The notes beneath the pieces are model-generated. The model was not told the origin of the DNA and did not search any database. It was given only the letters and a program-made list of their open reading frames with translations. Below, one piece after another: positions 7,648 through 12,482 of a DNA stretch of 12,482 nucleotides. Where the stretch lies: the NCBI GenBank assembly GCA_964481755.1, contig CAYZVH010000093.1:1-12482 (forward strand). The letters are read 5' to 3'. Source of the stretch: Phocaeicola_A sp964481755. GTDB lineage: Bacteria > Bacteroidota > Bacteroidia > Bacteroidales > Bacteroidaceae. Position 1 is the stretch's first letter. The number at the start of each line of letters is the position of its first letter. The position numbers were made by a program, and so were the translations under genes.

Positions 7648-8778
7648 TTATTTCATCTCCACCTTCACGCGCTTGTCGTCCACGACAAACTTCACGTCAG
7701 ACACTTTCTGAATGAGCTCCAGGGCATAGCCGAGGGACTCCTTACGCAGGATAGTGCCCGAGAAGCGTATCTGCCGCAAGGCGGGTTGCGCGTAGTCCAC
7801 CTCCACATCGTACCAGCGTGCCAGCTGTTGGGTGATGTCCTCCAGTGGTGTATCGTTGAAGTCGAACACGCCCGTCACCCATGCCGTGTACATGCTCACG
7901 TTGACGGTGCGTACTTCTATGTCGGATTCGTCGGAATGTATGACGGCCTGTTGCCCCGGAGTGAGGCGAGCCTTGCCGTTGGCGTTCTCCACCTCCACGC
8001 TGCCTTGCACCAAGGTGGTCAGTGCGGACTCGGCTCGGTAAGCAGAGACGTTGAACTGTGTGCCCAGCACACGGATGGTCATGGTGGAAGTGGTCACCTC
8101 GAACGGTGCGCCCGTCTTGGCCACGTCGAAGTAGGCCTCGCCTTGCAGCGAGACTTTGCGTGTGCCGGAGAAGGTGGTGGGGAACCGCAGCACGGACTCG
8201 GAGTTGATCCATACCTTTGTACCGTCGGGCAGCGTGAGCGAGAACTCGCCGCCACGGGGCACGCTCACCTCGTTCAGCTTCTCGGCATCGCTCTGCGAAG
8301 AGGATGGGTCGGCGAGGTTCTCCGCTGCCGCAAGCAGTTCTTCGTCGACGGTCATGGCACTGTCGGCCACCTCGATGGTCTCGCCATTGGTGAGCTTCAG
8401 TGTGGCCTTGCGCTGACCGTGGTTTTGTAGCAAATCTGCCGTCTGCACGGGTTGTTGCTCCGTCGCGTCATCCTTTATAATATAATATGTAGTCAAGAAG
8501 ATTGCTCCTACCAGGCAGGCAGCCGCGGCGGCATAGCGTATCCAGTATGAGCGCCGTGAGTGGAGCCGACCTTGCAGTTTGTTCCAAGCCCGCTGCGAAT
8601 CGATGCGATGGAGGGCCTTCTTCTGCTCCTCGAGTTTATACATCTTCATGAAGTTCTCCACGAAGAGCCGGTGCTCCGCGCACTGGTCCACCCAAGCCTT
8701 CAGCTCCGCGAACTCGCTAGCCGTCAACTCATTTGCCCTATACTTACGCAATAATAAGAGTATCCGTTCGTCTTCCAT
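7648..8778 (-). CDS. FecR-family anti-sigma factor
   Basis: A 376-residue inner-membrane anti-sigma factor. Residues 1-78 form the cytoplasmic anti-sigma part with conserved W29 and W65. A single membrane segment lies at about 82-101 (AAAAACLVGAIFLTTYYI core). A FecR periplasmic domain covers about 170-265, with PRGGEFSLTLPDGTKVWINS (174-193), LQGEAYFDV (211-219) and FEVTTSTMTIRVLGTQFNV (226-244). A C-terminal DUF4974 domain follows at about 305-374 (VFDFNDTPLEDITQQLARWY), the part expected to meet the receptor's STN domain. It sits between its sigma factor, 66 nt upstream, and the STN-containing SusC, 61 nt downstream, which is the standard order for such circuits. The start ATG at 8778 follows a possible AAAGG ribosome site that lies inside a hairpin arm (see 8785-8812). 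Confidence 0.95.
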   Translation of the reverse strand: MEDERILLLLRKYRANELTASEFAELKAWVDQCAEHRLFVENFMKMYKLEEQKKALHRIDSQRAWNKLQGRLHSRRSYWIRYAAAAACLVGAIFLTTYYIIKDDATEQQPVQTADLLQNHGQRKATLKLTNGETIEVADSAMTVDEELLAAAENLADPSSSQSDAEKLNEVSVPRGGEFSLTLPDGTKVWINSESVLRFPTTFSGTRKVSLQGEAYFDVAKTGAPFEVTTSTMTIRVLGTQFNVSAYRAESALTTLVQGSVEVENANGKARLTPGQQAVIHSDESDIEVRTVNVSMYTAWVTGVFDFNDTPLEDITQQLARWYDVEVDYAQPALRQIRFSGTILRKESLGYALELIQKVSDVKFVVDDKRVKVEMK

Positions 8779-8784
8779 CTTTCA

Positions 8785-8812
8785 GACCTTTATCCTTATG
8801 ACGTAAAAGGTC
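8785..8812 (-). promoter_or_regulatory. Inverted repeat covering the fecR ribosome binding site
   Basis: Arms 8785-8791 and 8806-8812 (GACCTTT / AAAGGTC on the minus strand, 7 bp perfect, 14-nt loop). The downstream arm carries the Shine-Dalgarno-like AAAGG, about 8 nt before the fecR ATG at 8778. A second purine run, AAGGAT, lies in the loop at 8792-8797. If the hairpin forms in the mRNA it would hide the main site and lower FecR translation. Confidence 0.4.
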
Positions 8813-8829
8813 CGTAAATGGGTGACAAC

Positions 8830-8843
8830 AATACTTAAGTATT
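8830..8843. promoter_or_regulatory. Perfect 14-bp palindrome between sigma factor and fecR
   Basis: AATACTTAAGTATT reads the same on both strands and directly abuts the stop codon of the sigma gene at 8845-8847. With no loop it is a poor RNA hairpin, so a dimeric protein-binding site is the likelier meaning. It lies 51 nt before the fecR start. A+T-rich palindromes also arise by chance. Confidence 0.3.
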
Positions 8844-8844
8844 T

Positions 8845-9408
8845 TTACACCGTCAGCGAGTGAGCCAGCAGGGTGAGGAGGGTTTTGGAGCGGAGCAGAC
8901 GAAAGGCACGGGCCAGATAAGTCTTCACGGTGTTGACGGAGAGACCGAGCTCTTCGGCGGCTTCTTTGTACTTTTTATTCTCAAACACTACGGCATGGAG
9001 CACACGATACTCCTGCGGGGAGAGTTCCTTCAAGGCTTCGTGGAGACGGTGATGGCGTTCGCGCAGCTCCAGTTCCGTAAACTCTGCCTCTTCATCGATT
9101 AGGTGAAGGGACTCCTCCAACTCACAGAGGGCATAGGGTCGCTCCTTACGCATGTAGTTTATGGAGAGATTACGCACGGCATTGAACAGATAGGTGCGTA
9201 AATTTATTTCTATGGTCAGATAAATCTTCTTCTCCCAAAAGGAGACGAACAAATCCTGCACCAAATCCTCCGACACATCCAACGAATCGGTCAGCTGCAT
9301 GGAATGGATGCAGAGCGGCATATAGTAGCGGTCGAAGAGTAGCCTCAGCGCCGACTCGTCACCGGACTGCAACCGATGAAGTATCTCATTATCCGTGTCA
9401 ACAGCCAT
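8845..9408 (-). CDS. RNA polymerase ECF-type sigma-70 factor (Bacteroides type)
   Basis: A 187-residue two-domain sigma factor. Region 2 spans about 17-90, with DESALRLLFDRYY (17-29), the region 2.2 block EDLVQDLFVSFWEK (47-60) and NLRTYLFNAVRNLSINYMRK (69-88) for -10 melting. Region 4 spans about 119-175, with LKELSPQEYRVLHAVVFENK (127-146) and the helix-turn-helix YKEAAEELGLSVNTVKTYLA (147-166) for -35 contact. Length and order are those of ECF factors next to FecR/SusC pairs. It is held by the FecR protein encoded downstream until the SusC transducer signals, and then probably transcribes susCD. The start ATG lies only 4 nt after the mgtC stop. I find no TAnnTTTG box in the last ~60 nt of mgtC, so transcription from the mgtC promoter is likely. 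Confidence 0.95.
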   Translation of the reverse strand: MAVDTDNEILHRLQSGDESALRLLFDRYYMPLCIHSMQLTDSLDVSEDLVQDLFVSFWEKKIYLTIEINLRTYLFNAVRNLSINYMRKERPYALCELEESLHLIDEEAEFTELELRERHHRLHEALKELSPQEYRVLHAVVFENKKYKEAAEELGLSVNTVKTYLARAFRLLRSKTLLTLLAHSLTV

Positions 9409-9412
9409 ACGC

Positions 9413-10075
9413 TCACTCTATTCGATAAATCACCATATCGTCCTGGAAGGCACGCAGTTGCGCCAGGAGGTCGCGGTCGCTGTTCTTGCGCACCTTCACC
9501 ACCATGCTCACCTGATAGGTGATGACGTGTTCGTGGCTGCTCTGTTCCATCTGATAGGACGACACAATAAAGTTCTTGGAATCGAGGCAGTTGCGCACTT
9601 CGTTGAGCACCTGCTTATTGGTGGTGGAGAACTCTATCAGCAGGCTCTTCATGCCCACGCTCTTGAAGATGACACCCAACACCTCCAAACCTACCAAGGT
9701 GAGGATGGCCGAGGATATGCCCAAGAGGTACATGCCCGCACCGATGGCCAGACCGATGCCCGACGTGGCCCACACGCCGGCAGCAGTGGTAAGTCCGCGC
9801 ACCACCTGCTTTTGCAGGATGATGGTGCCGGCGCCGATGAAGCCGATGCCCGTGACGACCTGTGCCGCCAAGCGAGCCGAGTCGTAGTGCACACCCTCTG
9901 CCTTGTAGAGGTCGAGGAAGCCGTATTGTGAAACAATCATGATGAGCGCACTGCCCAATGAAACCAGGAAATGAGTACGATAGCCCGCCTCCTTGGCACG
10001 ATATTCACGTTCCAGACCAATGAGTGCGCCTAGAACTCCTGCCAAAAGCAACCGTAACACCAGTTCTCCCTCCAT
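9413..10075 (-). CDS. MgtC/SapB-family inner-membrane protein with C-terminal ACT-like domain
   Basis: A 220-residue protein. The MgtC/SapB domain covers about 5-135 with several hydrophobic helices and the family motifs GALIGLEREYRAKEAGYRTH (16-35), FLVSLGSALIM (36-46), VVTGIGFIGAGTI (73-85) and GLTTAAGVWATSGIGLAIGA (94-113). The soluble C-terminal part (about 145-220) resembles the ACT-like domain of long MgtC proteins. MgtC proteins are linked to growth under low magnesium and to control of membrane energetics; the activity in Bacteroidota is not established. The frame is open up to 10201, but the added 42 residues are unlike the family and are crossed by the promoter at 10102-10133. The start at 10075 has AGGAGG 8 nt before it, a strong Shine-Dalgarno that is uncommon in this phylum. 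It heads the minus-strand run of genes that continues into the sigma factor. Confidence 0.9.
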   Translation of the reverse strand: MEGELVLRLLLAGVLGALIGLEREYRAKEAGYRTHFLVSLGSALIMIVSQYGFLDLYKAEGVHYDSARLAAQVVTGIGFIGAGTIILQKQVVRGLTTAAGVWATSGIGLAIGAGMYLLGISSAILTLVGLEVLGVIFKSVGMKSLLIEFSTTNKQVLNEVRNCLDSKNFIVSSYQMEQSSHEHVITYQVSMVVKVRKNSDRDLLAQLRAFQDDMVIYRIE

Positions 10076-10083
10076 CTTCTGTT

Positions 10084-10089
10084 CCTCCT
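10084..10089 (-). promoter_or_regulatory. Strong Shine-Dalgarno deciding the mgtC start
   Basis: AGGAGG on the minus strand, 8 nt before the ATG at 10075. It supports that start over the upstream in-frame ATGs at 10201 and 10198. Most other genes in the window lack such a site. Confidence 0.75.
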
Positions 10090-10101
10090 GTTTTGATGTG
10101 A

Positions 10102-10133
10102 CAAAAATAATGTGTTCTATCGGAAGATGCAAA
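10102..10133 (-). promoter_or_regulatory. Promoter of mgtC (and probably of the sigma gene)
   Basis: On the minus strand TTTG (10130-10133), a 20-nt spacer, then TATTTTTG (10102-10109) match both halves of the Bacteroidetes primary-sigma consensus TTTG - N19-21 - TAnnTTTG. It is the only promoter in the window where both boxes match exactly. Transcription should start around 10094-10098, giving a leader of about 20 nt before the mgtC ATG. Confidence 0.7.
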
Positions 10134-10242
10134 TTTCCATCCGCAGATATTTTGATTTGCCACTTATCACCACAGTCATAGAGACTGCACTGATTCATCA
10201 ACGAGGTCTAACGAAATTATCATCGAGAGCAGCCAATATCTC

Positions 10243-10324
10243 TGTTCAAAGTCTTTGAACACACGTACAAAGTCATTGAACATGTGTTCAGAGTCTTTAA
10301 ACACACGTTCAAAGACTCTGAACA
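10243..10324. repeat. 82-bp array of four 21-bp repeats, each a palindrome, the whole nearly palindromic
   Basis: Tandem units start at 10245, 10266, 10287 and 10308, with shared pattern TTCAAAGTCTTTGAACACACG (15 to 19 bases conserved by eye, last copy shorter). Unit 1 with its flanks is a perfect 19-bp palindrome around a central T (10243-10261, arms TGTTCAAAG). Units 3 and 4 together form a perfect 14-bp inverted repeat (10285-10298 with 10311-10324, loop 12 nt). A further dyad, TGAACA-TG-TGTTCA, joins units 2 and 3 (10277-10290). Read as one structure centred between 10283 and 10284, 30 of 41 positions pair. It lies between the divergent mgtC promoter and mraZ, about 110 bp beyond the mgtC -33 box. 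No coding frame explains it. It may be an iterated binding site, a REP-like intergenic element or the DNA of a long RNA hairpin; I do not recognise it. Confidence 0.8.
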
Positions 10325-10509
10325 GAAAGTCTGTTTTCAACTCAAGAGTATTCGCGAGTGATCGTTAGAAGTATTTCGTGTGATGACATAGGAAACTTGA
10401 TGCGCAAGTCAAGAGAAGCGCGCGGAGTAGACAGAACGGACTCTTCTAGCCAGATGAGTCGCCACATCGGTACGAAATGGCCAACGAATACCGTCTGCAA
10501 TCCCCCACC

Positions 10510-10540
10510 TTTGGGTAAATATCACAAATGGCTATATATC
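10510..10540 (+). promoter_or_regulatory. Candidate promoter for the mraZ-rsmH-ftsL operon
   Basis: TTTG (10510-10513), a 19-nt spacer, then TATATATC (10533-10540), which fits TAnnTTTG at all but two positions. It would give a leader of about 115 nt that carries the 12-bp repeats before mraZ. The -7 box is imperfect, so this is a best guess; the A+T-rich stretch 10561-10590 could hold another promoter. Confidence 0.35.
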
Positions 10541-10590
10541 AAGCATTTGCAAAGACTGCCCAATATTAATAATGTTAATGTTTTCATTTT

Positions 10591-10626
10591 AGGGAGAAAA
10601 TAGTGGAGAATTGTGGGGAGAAATGT
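10591..10626 (+). promoter_or_regulatory. Three 12-bp-period GGAGAA repeats upstream of mraZ, probable MraZ operator
   Basis: GGAGAA occurs at 10593-10598, 10605-10610 and 10617-10622, exactly 12 bp apart, in units agggagaaaata, gtggagaattgt and ggggagaaatgt. MraZ in E. coli binds short G-rich direct repeats (TGGGN) upstream of its own gene and represses the dcw cluster; other bacteria use different short direct repeats. The position, 37 bp before the mraZ start, and the even spacing fit that role. Binding is inferred, not shown. Confidence 0.5.
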
Positions 10627-10662
10627 GTAATTTTGGGGCTTGAATATGGAGTAAACAAAAAC

Positions 10663-11127
10663 ATGCGATTTTTAGGGAACATAGAGGCAAAGATGGACGC
10701 GAAAGGAAGGGCTTTCTTCCCCGCCACATTCCGCAAGGAACTGCAGGCGAAGGAGGAGGAAAGGCTCATCATGCGCAAGGATGTGTTCCAAAACTGCCTC
10801 GTGCTCTACCCCGAGCATGTGTGGAACCGGCAGCTGGACGAGCTGCGCAGCCGGCTCAACCACTGGAACGCATCGCACCAGATGCTGTTCCGCCAGTTCG
10901 TTTCCGACGTGGAGATCATCACGCTGGACAACAACGGACGACTGCTCATACCCAAACGATTTCAGAAAGCCATAGGCTTGCGCCAAGGGCTCCGATTCAT
11001 CGGCATGGACAACACCATCGAGGTGTGGGCCCAAGAGGATACGGAGCAACCCTTCATGGATGCCGCCCAGTTCAGCAGCGAGCTGGAAGCCATCATGGGA
11101 CACGCGCCTGCCGAGGATAAAGACTAA
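10663..11127 (+). CDS. mraZ: Transcriptional regulator MraZ
   Basis: A 154-residue DNA-binding protein that heads the dcw (division and cell wall) cluster and usually represses it. It has the two SpoVT-AbrB-like half-domains: the first with MDAKGRAFFPATFRKEL (11-27), the second with LDNNGRLLIPKRFQKAIGL (88-106); the paired D-x-x-G-R / N-N-G-R motifs are the expected DNA-contact loops. Length is normal for Bacteroidales MraZ. The frame is open from a GTG at 10603, but that would add 20 unconserved residues running through the repeat region; the ATG at 10663 gives the conserved start MRFLGNIEAK. A GGAG at 10648-10651 lies 11 nt before it. rsmH begins 5 nt after its stop. Confidence 0.95.
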   Translation: MRFLGNIEAKMDAKGRAFFPATFRKELQAKEEERLIMRKDVFQNCLVLYPEHVWNRQLDELRSRLNHWNASHQMLFRQFVSDVEIITLDNNGRLLIPKRFQKAIGLRQGLRFIGMDNTIEVWAQEDTEQPFMDAAQFSSELEAIMGHAPAEDKD

Positions 11128-11132
11128 GTGAA

Positions 11133-12041
11133 ATGGAAGAGACTGTTTATCACATACCGGTATTGCTGGAAGAGAGCATCCAAGGGATGGACATCCGGCC
11201 CGACGGGACCTATGTGGACGTCACCTTTGGCGGTGGCGGACACTCGAAGCGCATCCTGAAAGAGCTGGGCGAAGGAGGCCACCTCTATAGCTTCGACCAG
11301 GACGAGGACGCGGAACGCAACATCGTGAACGACCCGCGGTTCACCTTCGTACGGAGCAACTTCCGCTACCTGCGCAACTTCATGCGCTACTATGGCGTGG
11401 AGCAGGTGGATGCCATACTGGCCGACCTGGGCGTATCGTCGCACCACTTCGACGACACGGAGCGAGGATTCTCGTTCCGCTTCGACGGCAAGTTGGACAT
11501 GCGGATGAACAAGCGGGCCAGCGTGACGGCGGCCGATGTAGTGAACAACTACGACGAGGAGGCGCTAGCCACCCTGTTTTACCTCTACGGAGAGTTGAAG
11601 AACGGCCGCAAACTGGCCTCCGCCATTGTGAAGGCAAGGACACAGAAGCCGATAGAGACGACGGAAGAGTTTCTGGCGGTCATCAAACCACTGTTCGGTG
11701 CCGAGCGGGAGAAGAAGGAGTACGCCAAGGTGTTCCAGGCATTGCGCATAGAGGTGAACCAGGAGATGGAGGCGCTGAAGGAGATGCTGGCAGCGGCCGT
11801 GAAGGTACTCAGACCGGGTGGTCGACTGGTGGTCATCACCTACCACTCGCTGGAGGACCGCATCGTGAAGAACTTCATGAAGACCGGCAACGCCGAGGGC
11901 AAGGCGGAGAGCGACTTCTTCGGCAACGTGCATGCACCCCTTGCACAGGTCAACAACAAGGTGACGGTGCCCAGCGAGGAGGAGATAGCACGCAACCCAC
12001 GGTCGCGCAGTGCTAAGTTACGTATAGCGGAAAAGAAATAG
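11133..12041 (+). CDS. rsmH: 16S rRNA (cytosine(1402)-N(4))-methyltransferase RsmH
   Basis: A 302-residue SAM-dependent methyltransferase (formerly MraW) that methylates N4 of C1402 in 16S rRNA at the ribosomal P site. Residues 7-8 (HIPVLL), the SAM-binding loop VDVTFGGGGHSKRIL (28-42), the acidic FDQD (54-57) that holds the ribose, ADLGVSSHHFDDTERGFSFR (97-116), LDMRMN (121-126) and the C-terminal VVITYHSLEDRIVKNFM (233-249) are all in place. The C-terminus NPRSRSAKLRIAEK is typical. Length is normal. It lies in the classical dcw order, 5 nt after mraZ and 10 nt before the FtsL-like gene, in one operon. Confidence 0.97.
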   Translation: MEETVYHIPVLLEESIQGMDIRPDGTYVDVTFGGGGHSKRILKELGEGGHLYSFDQDEDAERNIVNDPRFTFVRSNFRYLRNFMRYYGVEQVDAILADLGVSSHHFDDTERGFSFRFDGKLDMRMNKRASVTAADVVNNYDEEALATLFYLYGELKNGRKLASAIVKARTQKPIETTEEFLAVIKPLFGAEREKKEYAKVFQALRIEVNQEMEALKEMLAAAVKVLRPGGRLVVITYHSLEDRIVKNFMKTGNAEGKAESDFFGNVHAPLAQVNNKVTVPSEEEIARNPRSRSAKLRIAEKK

Positions 12042-12051
12042 ACTACGGGAT

Positions 12052-12482
12052 ATGGACGAGACAGAAAGAGAGATATGGGAACAGCTCAACAAGTGGGAGA
12101 ACGAAGACTTATTGCAGGACCCCACGGAGCCGGACAACTCGGCGTCGACCGACGACGAGCCTGCGAACGTTAACGACTCCGAACTGCCCGCCCGTAAACC
12201 GGGAAGCAAGGGCAAATCGGCCGACAACGGCGCCAACGAAGACAGCTCAACCAATGGGGACGGCACCAAAGGGAAAGACAAGAAGAGCTCGGGCAGAGAT
12301 ATCACCTTCAACAAGATTATCGGAGGCGAGTTCCTGACAAGCAACTTCTTCCGCCGCCAGGTAAAGCTGCTCGTGTTGTTGGTATTCCTGGCTATTCTGT
12401 ACATCAGCAACCGCTACTCGTACCAACAGGAGATGATAGAGATAGACCGTCTGCGCAAAGAGCTGACGGACATAAAATACGA
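12052..12482 (+). CDS. FtsL-like cell division protein (Bacteroidetes type), C-terminus beyond the window
   Basis: The first 143 codons are visible; the gene runs off the right edge. It is in the dcw position of ftsL, between rsmH and the expected division transpeptidase gene. Residues 1-20 (MDETEREIWEQLNKWENEDL) are charged and possibly helical. Residues about 22-82 are low-complexity, rich in Asp, Glu, Ser, Asn, Gly and Lys and surely disordered. Then comes the conserved core: GGEFLTSNFFRRQVK (91-105), one membrane segment at about 106-119 (LLVLLVFLAILYIS), and the start of a coiled coil (QQEMIEIDRLRKELTDIKY, 125-143). The protein is expected to be bitopic in the inner membrane with the coiled coil in the periplasm, joining FtsB/FtsQ-like partners at the septum. 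The cytoplasmic part seems longer than usual for the family. The ATG at 12052 is the first after the rsmH stop. Confidence 0.85.
   Translation, partial: MDETEREIWEQLNKWENEDLLQDPTEPDNSASTDDEPANVNDSELPARKPGSKGKSADNGANEDSSTNGDGTKGKDKKSSGRDITFNKIIGGEFLTSNFFRRQVKLLVLLVFLAILYISNRYSYQQEMIEIDRLRKELTDIKY

Larger units (their letters stand above)
10202..10602. other. Non-coding divergent intergenic region mgtC - mraZ
   Basis: About 400 bp upstream of the mgtC promoter and mraZ hold no credible gene. They contain the palindromic repeat array (10243-10324); a small hairpin AACAG-AAAGT-CTGTT just after it (10321-10335), followed by TT; an unremarkable stretch 10340-10505 in which I see nothing; a candidate promoter at 10510-10540; and the first of the 12-bp repeats before mraZ. 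I see no tRNA-like fold. Confidence 0.6.

Noticed and set aside
7786..8430. Open frame of 214 codons opposite fecR
   Set aside because: Antisense shadow; fecR has full family motifs in the other direction.
8830..8843. Terminator after the sigma gene
   Set aside because: The palindrome has no loop, forms at most five A+T-rich pairs once a loop is allowed, and is not followed by a T run in the minus direction.
10243..10324. CRISPR array
   Set aside because: The repeats are contiguous with no spacers of unique sequence, are palindromic throughout, vary between copies, and no cas gene is near.
10207..10369. Inverted repeat TCTAACGA / TCGTTAGA flanking the array, as a mobile element or invertible promoter
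   Set aside because: Only 8 bp long and 147 bp apart, which chance could give in this stretch. There is no target duplication that I can see, no recombinase gene, and invertible sites in Bacteroidales are usually longer.
10380..10480. tRNA or other structured RNA in the gap before mraZ
   Set aside because: No acceptor stem pairing, T-loop sequence or CCA end could be found on either strand.
10358..10603. Possible 81-codon gene on the plus strand upstream of mraZ
   Set aside because: No ribosome site, no recognisable domain, composition unlike the neighbouring genes, and it crosses the probable mraZ promoter.
12018..12410. 130-codon minus-strand frame over the FtsL-like gene
   Set aside because: The plus strand encodes a conserved FtsL-like core in the correct dcw position; the minus frame is a Ser/Leu-rich shadow.

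Overview
The window looks like chromosomal DNA of a member of the Bacteroidales (Bacteroidota). The reasons are a SusC/SusD outer-membrane pair, a FecR protein with the Bacteroidetes-type C-terminal domain, an FtsL of the Bacteroidetes type, glycine-lipid-type acyltransferase genes, and several exact or near-exact TAnnTTTG (-7) promoter boxes. Base composition is visibly G+C-rich (above 50% in coding regions), higher than in Bacteroides fragilis or B. thetaiotaomicron, so the genus cannot be fixed from this window.

Layout: (1) 1-1102, minus strand: a two-gene lipid operon, an HX5D acyltransferase (GlsA/PlsC-like) followed by a GNAT-type N-acyltransferase (GlsB/OlsB-like) cut by the left edge. 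(2) 1317-2104, plus strand, divergent: a B3/B4 tRNA-binding-domain protein, probably an aminoacyl-tRNA editing or quality-control factor, with its own -7 box and a possible terminator. (3) 2202-10133, minus strand, read right to left: an MgtC/SapB-family membrane protein with a good promoter and a strong Shine-Dalgarno, then 4 nt later an ECF sigma factor, a FecR anti-sigma factor, a SusC-type TonB-dependent receptor with an N-terminal STN signalling domain, and a SusD-type lipoprotein, closed by a strong hairpin terminator. (4) 10202-10602: a non-coding divergent intergenic region with an 82-bp array of palindromic 21-bp repeats, a candidate mraZ promoter and three 12-bp-period repeats just before mraZ. 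(5) 10663-12482, plus strand: the start of the dcw cell-division/cell-wall cluster, mraZ - rsmH - ftsL-like (cut by the right edge).

How the parts work together: the sigma/anti-sigma/STN-receptor set is a complete trans-envelope signalling circuit. Ligand binding at SusCD is sensed by the STN domain, passed to FecR, and releases the ECF sigma factor to switch on transcription, most likely of susCD itself. No glycoside hydrolase, sulfatase, protease or other degradative gene lies beside it, so the substrate cannot be read from context; glycan or peptide are both possible. Placement of the sigma gene directly behind mgtC suggests co-transcription from the mgtC promoter.

Nothing here is clearly a new defence or mobile system. 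The least explained element is the near-palindromic 21-bp repeat array between mgtC and mraZ. Next are the fecR leader hairpin that covers its ribosome binding site and the mgtC-sigma linkage.
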